This document shows, piece by piece, positions 1 to 10,282 of a stretch of 64,000 nucleotides of DNA. Where the stretch lies: assembly GCA_036346395.1 (NCBI GenBank), contig CM070605.1:3162001-3226000 (forward strand). Direction: 5' to 3'. The stretch's first letter is position 1; each line of letters begins with the position of its first letter. The notes beneath the pieces were generated by a model. It searched no databases. It worked only from the letters and a program-made list of their open reading frames with translations, and was not told where the DNA came from. This stretch comes from Hsuehochloa calcarea. Lineage: Eukaryota; Streptophyta; Magnoliopsida; Poales; Poaceae. The position numbers and the translations under genes were made by a program.

Positions 1-783
1 AGTAAACCCAGGTCTATTTCAGTCATTTTATTGGATGCACTACCAAAAGGCTGTTCGTTCATTATTTGACAGTTGACATACATGATTTCACCTTTTAGAT
101 ATCTAGAGGTTTTTTGCCTTCTTATATTGCATCTATTACTAAAAAAAAGAGATGTTCAATGATGATGAATTCCATCCTCTCCAATATGAAAGTTCATCTT
201 TTAGGTAGTCAATACCAGCTTCTGTATTGGACCAAACTTCCTAATATTTGCAGTAGGAAGGATTTTATCGGATATTTGTTCCAATTCCAATAACATGAGC
301 CTCACTGCCATAATCTTGTGTTTTTCAAATTGTAAGATTGACAGTTCCACTCAAAACAAATAGGGTAAACTTTCTGTAATGAATATTGGAGACACTTACA
401 AGACTGGTGCCTTATCTTTTATTCTAGCTTCCCTGTATATTTTCTTTACATTTTGAAAGGAAGTGTCTATATTAAATACCTACCCCTTCCACATCTTGTC
501 TATGATACCACCCTTTTGATTGGACTCCCTAAATGCGGGGGCTTAGCTTGTTCGGAAATCTGGCTTCTTAGAGAAGCTAGTGGAGAGGGCCTTCAGCTTC
601 CTGGGACAAGAACAGGCTTAAGCTTCCTGATAAGCCCAAGTAGTTGCACTGTCTTGGGGCTTAAGCTTCTGGTAGCTTTAAAATGAAGCAGTAGCCCTCC
701 AACAAAGGGCCTTGATAACATTCAACCCTATGTTGACATTCTAGATGACTTATTTTCATGCCTTCTTCTGTATTCTTTAACAG
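1..783 (+). other. FIP37 intron upstream of the first visible exon
   Basis: AT-rich, non-coding by eye, with short unsupported ORFs. It ends in a good polypyrimidine tract plus AG (778-783) directly before the exon at 784. The N-terminal half of the gene should lie before position 1. No exon encoding the conserved FIP37 segment just upstream of the 784 exon could be found here. Confidence 0.6.
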
Positions 784-3437
784 ACAAGGCGATTATTGCT
801 TGATCCAGCAATTCATGAGCAGTTTACACTCTTAAAGGTCAGTCAAATTCCCCACAGTCAGACAATTCTTGTTGTGTTATATTATTTGTGCCAGTATATT
901 TGGAAAATGGAAAGCACGATGTTATCATATATATATAAGAACCATAATAGTAGGTTTGTAATTCCTTTCCGCACCATATTTTGTAATATTAGCCAAATAT
1001 AGATATCACAAATAAATATAATGAAATAGATATTACATGTTTCTCTTGAACCAATATCATAATCCTCTTAAACTTGTATCAAATTGTATATAGATATCAT
1101 AGGAAATGTGTTAATATGTCTTGAAGTGGACAGAATAAAAAATGTACTAAGTAATAAAATGTCATGTGGGGACGCTATTATCAGCGGCACCGCCAACAGG
1201 GATCAACCGGCGCCGGCTCCACCCAATTCGGCTGCTGCCGAATAGGATATTTGATTTCCGTATCCTTTCATTCAAAGATTAGATATCTTGTTAAGATTAG
1301 AGATAAGATTAGCTATTTGAATAAGAGATAGATTAGTTATTTAAATAAGTGATTGAGTTAGAGATAAAATGTTAGGGGTAGGCTATTTAGTAGCTGCCGA
1401 ATTCAGCATTGATTGGCATCTAAGAAATATCAGAAAAGGGTTATAACCCCCAAAACCACCGCACCCTGCCCCTTGGCGCGCCGATATCGCAGCATCCATC
1501 CATCCTTATGATTAGGGCTCAGCACGCGTGGCTACCGTGAACCACCAGCCGATGAGTTTCTCTAGCAAGTGTGCGGTCGGCTCCTTCCGGCCCAACAGCA
1601 TGTGAAGCACTTCTACAATGACAAACATCGGGAAGTCATTTTTTCCATCAGATATTGGGTCAGGTTGCGCCTCCAGCGCCTTCCGACCTCCTCCCTCACC
1701 GGTGGCACTTGCAACAAATTGGCACCTCGATTCTACGAACCCTACCAGATCACCACTTGTATCGGTTCGGTGGCCTACCGTCTTGTCTTGCCGCTTCGAG
1801 CGTGTATCCATGGACCATGGTGTCTTTCATGTTGGCTTGCTCAAAAAGTTCATCGGCGATCCACCAACGTCTCCACCGATATTACCTCCTATCCTCCACG
1901 GGTAGGTCATTCCAACTCCGGCAAACATCCTCAAGGCCCGACTTTGCCGTGGCGTCTGGCAAGACTTGGTTCAATGGTCAGGGCAGGCTGCTACCGACAC
2001 CTCTTGGGTTGATGTTTCGGACTTCAAAGTGCGCTACCCTACGGTACAGCTCGAGGACAAGCTGTTTGCGGAGGGCGGGAGTGATGTCATGTGGGGACGC
2101 TTTTAGGATCAACCCCAACCGGCGCCGGCTCCACCCAATTCGGCTACTGCTGAATAGGATATTTGATTTCCTTATCCTTTCATTCAAAGTTTAGATATCT
2201 TGTTAAGATTAGAGATAAGATTAGCTATTTGAATAAGAGAGAGATTAGTTATTTGAATAAGAGATAGATTAGTTATTTAAATAAGAGATCGAGTTAGAGA
2301 TAAAATGTTAGGGGCGGGCTATTTAGTAGCTGCCGAATTCAGCATTGTTGGCTTCTAAGAAATATCAGAAAAGGGTTAACCCCCAAAACCGCCGCACCCT
2401 GCCCCTTGGCGTGCCGACATCACGGCACCGCTGAGGCGCAGTCATACAGTTCCTTGTCCGCTGCCTTCACACTTGTATTTCTTGCAATCCTTCTTGTCTT
2501 CAAATTCGGTTTGTGACATAAAATGCCAAAGTAATGAATGTGTTACATTCGGAAAGAAAGAGATGGGTAATTTAAGCATATTATCTATTGGATGTTGTAG
2601 CCATGCAGATGACATCTTAATTTGACAAGGATTACGAAATTCTATAGTGAATTGAAATTTTGAAACTTGTGTTTTATATAGTAGCCTAGGAAAGCTAAAA
2701 CTTACATACGTTGAGGCCAACAATTGTACATGTGCACCAAATCTTACTAACGCTTTTTTGCTAGAATCTGGTGGAGGAGAAAGAGAAGAAAATAAAGGAG
2801 CTACAGGACAATGTTGCTGCAGTCAATTTTACTCCATCCAGCAAACATGGGAAAATGCTAATGGCCAAGTGTAGAACATTGCAAGAGGAAAATGAAGAGA
2901 TCGGGGCGATGGCTTCTGAAGGGAAAGTAAGTATTCCTATAGACTAACACTTCAACATATATGGAGCAATAGAAATATGCTTTCGAAGGAAAAGAATCAT
3001 TGGTCATTTTCTTTGAACAACCAACATATTAGCACAGAAAATTAGGTGCACCCTAGTTATATAGTGCCTTATTAATATAAATAATATAGCGCTCTCTCTC
3101 TCTTGTGATCCTTAGATCATAGGGGTAAATATTACCGGGAGGATAGCCTGGTAGCGTCGGTTGCTTGGGGAGAGAGAAGACTACAGATTGGGGGGACGAA
3201 TTGAGGAAGGAGAAAGACTATTTCATTATCAGTGCTTGATATCAAATGACATAGCTGAATGCCCCTTTTATAGAGCTGGCTTCACCTAACAACCTTATCT
3301 AACTAAGCCAAAGGATAAGAGATTTGCCTAACTAATAGCTAACAAGACTAACAATAGAATAGCTAATACTAATCTCTGCTGCTCCTTGCTTCTCACATCC
3401 ACAACAGCTGCTGCCCCTCCTGTTGGACCCACGGCCA

Positions 3438-3510
<73 letters not shown>

Positions 3511-5056
3511 CACGCTCATCTTGAATGTGGAAAGCGTCTAATCGAACTACTGTCACAGTGCGTGCTAACGAAAAATCTTTGGGTACAGATCCATGAACTT
3601 GGAATGAAAATTGCAGTTCTGAAGTCCCAGAACAATGAGCTCAGGAATCAATTTGATGGTATGTGTTTAGTTGCGACCGCCTATTCTGTATAATCCTTTA
3701 TTCTTTTTTTCTACTACTAATTGATTAATGCTTGAAATAGTACTTGAAGCATCTTTAGCTACACTGTTTCCTTTCTATATTGTATTTGATCTTCCCGTCA
3801 TTTAACAGTTGTTACACTATCATAAATGATCCGATACTTGAAACAGTACAAATGCCCTGAATGATGGCAATCCTAAATTATAGGAATTTGAGAGGTTCAT
3901 AAAAACATTAATGCTTTGCAGGGAAACTAGATGATTCACAGCTGACAGATTTATTATGATTCGTTAGACTCGAACAGGAACTTCTGATTGGGACGTCATA
4001 TCATTGCTAGACTAACTATTAGCAGCAAGGAAAGTAGAGACTAAAAAATTTTATTCAGGAGGAAATTTGAGAAACATAATATCGTTGAAGGGGATGAATC
4101 TGCATGTTTTGTAATGTTATTTGTTGAAATCCTTACAAGATTTATGCCCCCTTCGCATTGTCATTGCTGTAGTCAATAGCTTGCGGTGGATCTATTGAAG
4201 TGTCAAGCAGTGCTTTAGTGTTCCTTGCTTTTGTAGATATAGTAGGCACATTGCGTCCACTTCTGCACACTCATATATATGCAATCATGCAAGCTTTTAT
4301 GTGGAGCGTTGGATGATGAATGGATCGATCAGATTGCCTTGACTGGATCTAGTGTGACTGATTTACAACCTGGTTGCTGCCTGATTTATCACTTCCAACT
4401 GTCCAGAAGTAACATGACAAGAATTTTAAGGCAAATCCATCAAATGCTCATTCTGGTGACTAGTGCTGTACCTTGGATATTAGCTTTTAGCAGGATTGCA
4501 CAGGTTTTCAGTACTTCGTAATAGTGGTTAGATTGCACAAAATTTTACTGCTTGATACTAGTGGATGCCTGGATGGTACCTTGGATACTAGTTACTCAGG
4601 ATTTCTGTCATCTGAAAAAGAACGGTGAAAATTTCACTTTTTGTCTGTGTGAATTAGATAATTTTGTTAAAGCTGGTCGATTTGGCTAGGTCAACATATG
4701 TTAATACGTGCACTTGAAACATAAATTCATCAACTCCCTATAAAGTTAAAGCTGGTGCTGTTACTGAAATTCTAGTTATGATAATATGCAGCTGTTTAAC
4801 CTTTTCCTTCTGTTGTCTTCAGGGTTGTATAAACACATGGATGGTCTAACCAACGATGTTGAGAGGTCAAATGAAATGGTAAGTTTCGTTGTTTTTACAG
4901 CTACTAAATTGGTTGCTTTTCTGTTCATTAAAGAGTTTGCACTGCCAACTATTTTTCTAGGCGTCCATTCTGCAAGAATTAGAAGCTAAGGATGTAGAGC
5001 TGAGGAGATTGAAGGAGATGCTTTCCCAGAAAGAAGCAACTCAAGACAGCAGTTGA
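784..5056 (+). CDS. FIP37: FIP37 (WTAP homologue), m6A methyltransferase complex subunit, 3' part
   Basis: FIP37 is the plant orthologue of WTAP, the coiled-coil nuclear scaffold that partners the MTA/MTB methyltransferases in mRNA N6-adenosine methylation; it was first found as an FKBP12 interactor. Five exons join in frame at GT-AG borders: 784-837, 2765-2926, 3589-3658, 4823-4878 and 4961-5056, giving 145 codons plus TGA. Diagnostic stretches are RRLLLDPAIHEQF, GKMLMAKCRTLQEENEEIG, KSQNNELRNQF and YKHMDGLTNDVERSNEM, in the order expected from the Arabidopsis protein as I remember it. The visible part is helical and rich in Glu/Lys/Leu, as expected for the coiled coil. The N-terminal half is outside the window. 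The intron between the first two visible exons holds a gypsy remnant and a later intron holds a microsatellite, but every splice site is intact. The C-terminus is shorter than I would expect, and coding-like sequence continues in another frame after the stop. The gene may be functional with a short tail, or frameshifted. Confidence 0.9.
1160..1490 (+). repeat. 5' LTR of the intronic gypsy remnant
   Basis: Starts TGTCATGTGG and is repeated at 2085 with a few substitutions and small indels. It contains short internal repeats of the type AGATTAG/AGAGATAGATTAG. The 3' border is uncertain by tens of bases. Confidence 0.65.
1569..1903 (+). pseudogene. Ty3/gypsy integrase C-terminal fragment
   Basis: Frame 3 encodes a stretch with HFYNDKHRE, WVRLRLQR and KLAPRFYEPYQI, typical of the region after the integrase core in grass gypsy elements. 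The usual continuation (VFHVGLLKKFIGDPP) is found in frame 1, so there is a frameshift near 1800. No protease, RT or catalytic integrase core remains. It is a passenger fragment of the intronic element, not a host gene. Confidence 0.7.
2085..2425 (+). repeat. 3' LTR of the intronic gypsy remnant
   Basis: Direct repeat of 1160-1490, preceded by a polypurine tract. It carries a slightly longer internal AGAGATAGATTAG-type repeat than the first copy. Confidence 0.65.
2927..3440. other. FIP37 intron sequence, possible small insertion
   Basis: Starts with the donor GTAAGT at 2927. From about 3100 to 3440 the composition changes and resembles LTR or untranslated transposon sequence. I could not find matching ends or target duplications, so no element is called. 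Confidence 0.4.
3441..3508. repeat. Compound microsatellite (CT)18(CA)16
   Basis: An uninterrupted CT run (3441-3476) is followed directly by a CA run (3477-3508) within the FIP37 intron, about 80 bp before the exon at 3589. Confidence 0.95.
3659..4822 (+). other. FIP37 intron without recognised content
   Basis: Bounded by GTATGT at 3659 and TTCAG ending at 4822. AT-rich; the short ORFs have no recognisable product. The next intron (4879-4960) is only 82 bp. Confidence 0.6.
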
Positions 5057-5591
5057 AAGAGACGAAGCTGCAAATCATATGAACACTACTTCTGGTCCGC
5101 AGAAACTTGAAGCTAGGAGAGTTTTCCGTGGAGCTACTTGGGTTCACCTCAGCGATTCATATGTATTCTGTAGCCTTGAGGTGACAGTACGATGGTACTT
5201 TCATGTATCAAAAGTGTTAAATTATGCATTTTTTCTTCCTGATCTGTTGCATGTTAAAGTCTGAGAATGTCTAATTTTGTCATCCTGATGGTCATGAACT
5301 CATGATGCTACGTTAGTTCCCTCGCCATGCTTCATCTGCAGCAAATCGTCACCAAGATACTGAGAGGCGTGTTATATCCTCATGGATCAGCGAAAAAAGT
5401 TGATCCCTTCTATACCATTGAAAAAGAGCGATTCCTTGTATGCCACCGTTTTTTTTCCTCTGTTCTTTTTCAAGCTATTTCCGTCACATGTGAAAAAGAC
5501 TCTTTTATCGTTCTTCTTTCTCCCCTTACTCCTTCCATTATTATTCTTTTCTTTTTTTCTGATGTGTAGTGTAGTGTAGTGTAGTAAGCTT
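5057..5591 (+). other. FIP37 3' UTR and downstream flank
   Basis: Follows the TGA at 5054-5056. The first part (about 5057-5130) is still coding-like in another frame. The remainder is AT-rich with TTTTTT runs and ends in a short GTAGT repeat (about 5565-5585) just before the inverted repeat at 5592. Confidence 0.5.
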
Positions 5592-5680
5592 GCGATTTAA
5601 AAAAAACAAAATATATTATTTTAATAAATAATTACAAAAATAAATACTCGTTTTTTTTATAAAAATAGGAAATGGTGACA
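5592..5680 (+). repeat. Left terminal inverted repeat of the PMD element
   Basis: Matches the reverse complement of about 21250-21337 through the AT block and T-run up to AAAATAGG. Similarity weakens beyond that into GGCGAT-type motifs. Confidence 0.65.
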
Positions 5681-5924
5681 TCGACTGGCGATAAGAGTCA
5701 TGTTGCCATTGAAACACTTCAGTTGCTCTTTGAATTGGCGATATGATCTTTTGTTGCTAATTCAAAAGGCATCAAGATGTTTTTTTAATTAAAATTTATT
5801 TATAATATTGGTAATATTTTTAAGTGTCTGTGCAACATATAATTTTTGAAAAGATAAGAAAATATGAAGTAGAGAACAATTTAAGAGTTTAGGTTTGACC
5901 AAATATATTTGGAATGTGATTTCA

Positions 5925-6075
5925 GTGGCGCAATATGAAAAATAGTCCCATTCGGCGACGTAATATCAAAAATAGCCTCTATTCGATGGCGCAATAACAA
6001 CAATAACCCCTTTTAGTGGCGCGATAACAAAAATAACATCATTTGGCCGGCATGATAACAAAAATAGCTCCGATT
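5925..6075. repeat. Degenerate ~35-bp tandem repeat
   Basis: About four diverged units of the form GGCGCAATAACAAAAATAGC followed by a variable CCATTTGG-like piece. It lies inside the left end of the PMD element. Non-coding. Confidence 0.6.
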
Positions 6076-6299
6076 TATTTTACAGTACTGAATAAAATCT
6101 TAGAGAGGTAATAACTTGGAAACTAGGGTGTGGTTCTTTCGCGTACAAAAAGGCTACAATAGGGTGGTGTGGAATGTCGTGATGCGGACTCTCTCACATG
6201 GTTACATGTACACACAATAAGAACAAATAGTATCGAAACACGAGACTAGCATAATTTAAGTTGTACAGAAATTAATATTTACATGACATGACTGTTATT

Positions 6300-8432
6300 T
6301 ACAAGAACAAATGTCTTCTCGGGGGTCCTCTTGGGGCGTACCCCGCATGTGGCCTTGGCCTAGTCCAAGGAGGCTGTAGGCGCTGGTGCGAGTACGTCAA
6401 AAGCTCTAGCGACCGAGGTATCCTATCGACGAAAGTAGGCTACACTGCTGTCGCAAGAGGGGGTTGTGTCGGCTGGCTCGCTCCGGGCGCACCGTGTAGA
6501 TGTGAAGCCCCAATAGAGACCTGGTTGCTCTCGTCGTGCGAAGGCCCACCACCCTATCACCCTGACATCCACTCCTGGTCGAACTCGTAGTCCCCGAAGT
6601 GTGCTCCCTCATGTGACACCAACTCCTCGTCCTATAGGGGGTATACGACCTATTGAACATTACGTTATGCATATAAAGAAAAAGGAAATGTTGAAATAGT
6701 ATGTTATACGTGTAAACAAGATAGACATATCTCGTCGCTGCATCGCAGCGGATGGCTTCGTGTAGTCCTGCCCCCTGTACGGGTGGTACTAAGGACCTGT
6801 CAGAAGAAATTGTCGTTGGTAACTAATGGCTTCTAAATAAACAAACAAAACTGAGTGTTTCAGGTGTACTTGCGAACTGTGCCGAAGTACTCCCAGCACG
6901 GTGCCACAAGGACCCGTCCGCCACGTCTGGGTGAGGAGCCGTGGGGTGTGACACACCGTGGCTTACCGCCCATCCACGTACAGGTGGGTCCATCACGTCC
7001 CTCGCCCTACGGCACAACGTAAGCTGGATGCCTTGCCTCATCTTCTCTAGGAACTGGTCCATGACCTCCCTGATCTCCTACGCCGTCATGCTGAAGCGCT
7101 CCTTAAGCATTAGAGTATGCACAGAGGTTGCCAATGCGCGCATCTCCCATTGTAGATCGTTCTGTACACAAAATTAACAGGTTAGAAACCGAAAACATGT
7201 GAACTAAATATGAAATGCGGAATCCGGCTGGGTGGGGTATGTGTCGGTTGTGGCGGCCTTGTGTTGTGGTGGGTCATCCATGACCCTAACGCAACGAACC
7301 CTTGTCCGAGCGAAGTACCATTAGATGTACTGCTCGTACGTCCTGAGGTCGCAGAGAGCATCCTCCTGGACTGCGTCCTCCATGGCGTGGAGCCACCGCT
7401 CAACCCAGGGGGACAGCCTATCAGCCCAGGAAGTCCTACGAGGTACTCCCTTCCTGGTATACCTGTGGAAGACAAAACATTAAATTCGTAACTACGTAAG
7501 GGAAAGGCTACGATAGAAATAAAATGTGAACTTACACATGGACGTTCGGCAGTAATCGCCGCCCCTAGGGCACTAGGACCTCCTGTTGTAGATCGAACTG
7601 GCGTATCACCCGGTGCACGTGATACTCTACAAAGACGTCGTGCACCAAGTTCCTCCGCATGTACCAGTACCCGTAGTCTCGTGTGCACAAGCTCGACGGG
7701 CCTCGGGGTGCGCACGCTTACACTCTCTCGGGAGTGTACCGTGTCCAGATGACACGGTCATTCGTCAACTGATCGAACATTGCAACATAGTTTGGGTAGG
7801 ATGCATGCGTAGTGATCGGAGTGAAGGTGACCTACGGAATAGAACAACAAAACCTGAGCACATGCAATTAAATTGCATTACGAAAAAGACTAAAGGTTCA
7901 AAAAAACTTACCTATCAACGACACCACACCATACCCATGGTCAGACGGTCCACGTCGTCGTCAACGGTGTACATGGCGTCGGTGTAGGCTTCGAGGACCA
8001 GCTGGGGTTGTCCGATCTAGAAACGCTTGAAGAACCACAACTAAATAAGCAGCGGGCATCCTGAGATGATGGAGCTATCCCGAATATGGTGGCACACGTC
8101 CAGTGTTCCCCTAAGTGCTCGCCTAGCCCACCTAGCCGATTTATCCCGCCTAGGCGGTGATTAGGCGTCTAGCACCTGCTGGAACACTACTCGCGTCGCA
8201 TAAAGCGTGGTACGTCACGCACAACACCGCTAGGCCCCAGGCGTATGGCTGGATCGCCTCCACCTTCCGGTTCGCCAGCTCCTGTGCGTAGCGAATCATG
8301 TGCTTGTCGACGTTGTTGCTGTGGGACCCTAAGAACTTGCACACCCGAACATCCACAACAAGTAGGCCTCAAAAAGCCTCCTCACTGTATGCTTAGGTGT
8401 GTCCTGTGTCATATGCTCTGGCTGCAAGAAGA
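6300..8432 (-). pseudogene. Plant mobile domain (PMD) protein, C-terminal part, decayed
   Basis: On the - strand, in order from 8432 downward: a splice-acceptor-like TTCTTCTTGCAG, then GSHSNNVDKHMIRYAQEL and WGLAVLCVTYHALCDAS, then SGCPLL and IGQPQLVLEAYTDAMY, then YVAMFDQLTNDRVIWTRYTP, EYHVHRVIRQFDLQQ, WADRLSPWVERWLHAM and YEQYI, and last KMRQGIQLTLCRRARDV. These blocks fit the aminotransferase-like plant mobile domain (MAIN/PMD family), found both in host silencing factors and in transposons. Several stops and frame changes mean no full protein can be made. Low-complexity C-terminal remnants reach about 6300. Its N-terminal piece lies at 19457-19560, beyond the Sirevirus. It is cargo of the surrounding element rather than a stand-alone gene. 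Confidence 0.75.
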
Positions 8433-8435
8433 AAG

Positions 8436-10224
8436 TGTGAATATCATGGGGATATGCTCATGATCTTAGGATGATGTTACAATTGGCAATGACGTTGAAG
8501 GTTTGTCGTTTCACGTGTTTTCGGCAAAGAACCGATCTTTGTCGGGCCTTTGGCGATCGACGCCGAGCCGTGATCCGGCCCGCCAAAGCGAAGCGTGACG
8601 ACCGCCACCTGGCGGTCCGGCCCGATCTGATCAGGCCGAAGCCATAGCGGCGGTCGGACTGGCCAAATGGAAAAAGGTGTTTTTTGGGATGGGCCAAAAA
8701 TGGAGGTTGTAGGCAAGAGAATGGATTCTATTGCACTTGGTCTCATATTTTTTGGAGTATCCAGTCAAAAGTTCTATTGGTTTGAAAATTCCAGTAGGTT
8801 TCGAATTTCCAGGGAGGAAATTCGGCTAAGACCAGTGGCGGTCGGGCCGCCAGCAGTGGCGGTCGGACCGGCCAGTGGTCGACCGACCATGGTGGCGATC
8901 GGCCGGTTTTCACTTGTATCGTCGTCCTTCGTGGCTGCGATGTTTGGTTGTTAGGTCAAAGTCATGAGTTTCAGTGTATATGTGTTGCATGATGCATGTT
9001 TTGACTAACATGGGTCAAGTTGTGAAGAACTTGTTCTCGGATTCGATTTGCTTGTCTATTGTTGTGCAGGTTGTTTGGTGGTCAACGACGGTCAACAGTT
9101 AGGATGATTGGGACTAGGCTTGGAGAGCTGAGGTCCAGAACGGTCGACGATGCCGGGTGAGATCAATGAACTCAAGCGTGGTGCAGAATGGACAAGGGTG
9201 ACCTTTTGCCAATCTGCGACGCAAGATGGCGCAAAGTGAAGCTGATTAGGTCAAGAGGCGATAAAGACGACACATTAAAACGCGTGCGTGTGTGACCCGT
9301 TTGTGATGGGCCTTAACGGGAGCCCAATTGAGTCAATCTTCTAAAAGGTCTAAGCCTCCACTATAAATAGAGGAGGGATGTAGTTGCACCCCTTTCATTG
9401 TTTCGAAACCCTAATTTGCTTAGGGATAGGATTTGTGGAGGTTAGGGTTCTAGAAAGTTTTGATTTGATTTTCGTGCTCTTGGAATTAGCATTGTCCTCC
9501 ATTGATGGAGTGGCTGTAAACCCAAATCATATCAAATCAATCCAAAAAGAGTTTGCTCGAAGATGTGTCTCTTTGCTTTCCTTCTCTCTATTTGATGATT
9601 TTGAGTCTTTCTTTGATCCGCGAGTTTTTACTTGATTTCTTCACATGATCTAGCTTGCTGTGACATGTGGGAACATATCTAGGATCATCTTGATCATCAA
9701 TCACCCACAAGCAAGATTTTGGATCTAGTTTTTGTTTTGACTCGGTTTTGAACCATCCTCCTCTCAAATGGAAAATGATCGTAATTTTTCCAAGGATTTT
9801 CACAATCTTCGATTAGAATAGATTTCTAACATCCTAGAGAAGGTGTGTTCCAAGTTTCATCGAGTTTGGAGTTGTAGATCAAAAGTTAGACCTATTTACA
9901 ACTTTGTTTTTCGGGTTGTTTTCACTGTTCATCAGGCTGGAGGTCAGACCGCCATTAACATAGAGGTCCGACCGTCCATGGACTGATCAGACCGCCATTG
10001 ACATAGAGGTCAGACCGCCCAACACTTTAAAATTGAGTTTTGGTTGATTTTTTTTGTTTTGCTTCGGGGGTTAGATTGGATTCAATACTAGTCTTCCGCT
10101 GTACTGGTATATTGATCTTCATAGCTTCTATAGCTATTGGAGTAAAATCTTATTGAATCTATTATTTGTGAAAAAGTGAGCGTGCTCCTATTCACCCCCA
10201 TCTAGTCGCCTTTTCGGTCCAACA
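8436..10224 (+). repeat. 5' LTR of the Sirevirus
   Basis: 1789 bp, TG...CA. Rich in GGTC(C/G)GACCG-type short palindromes (8560-8660, 8840-8890, 9950-10020), which resemble the palindromic LTR motifs known for Sireviruses. A TATA box lies at 9362-9369. Confidence 0.9.
9362..9369 (+). promoter_or_regulatory. TATA box of the 5' Sirevirus LTR
   Basis: TATAAATA followed by GAGGAGG, conserved at 18369-18376 in the other LTR. It sits about 860 bp before the LTR end, so the transcript leader would be long. Confidence 0.7.
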
Positions 10225-10226
10225 AG

Positions 10227-10238
10227 TGGTATCAGAGT
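10227..10238 (+). promoter_or_regulatory. Sirevirus primer-binding site
   Basis: TGGTATCAGAGT, two bases after the LTR end. It is complementary to the 3' end of initiator tRNA-Met, with the last base differing from the common TGGTATCAGAGC. Confidence 0.9.
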
Positions 10239-10282
10239 CCGGTTAGTTCAATCTTGATCTTAACCGGTCACTAAACTTGGCG

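Larger units (their letters stand above)
1160..2425 (+). mobile_element. Internally deleted Ty3/gypsy element in a FIP37 intron
   Basis: Two direct copies of a roughly 340-bp sequence starting TGTCATGTGGGG flank about 590 bp of internal DNA that retains only the end of a gypsy integrase. A purine tract (about 2067-2084, GGAGGGCGGGAGTGA) immediately precedes the second LTR, as a polypurine tract should, setting the + orientation. The 3' LTR border is approximate (about 2425), and I could not find a clear target-site duplication. No primer-binding site is visible after the first LTR, so the deletion probably took it with gag and most of pol. Confidence 0.75.

Noticed and set aside
3100..3440. 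Separate LTR or MITE insertion in a FIP37 intron
   Set aside because: Composition changes, but no terminal repeats, target duplication or second copy was found in the window.
10277..10282. Sirevirus gag start at 10277
   Set aside because: This would be a TTG codon; the first ATG is at 10283, followed by the expected gag N-terminus.
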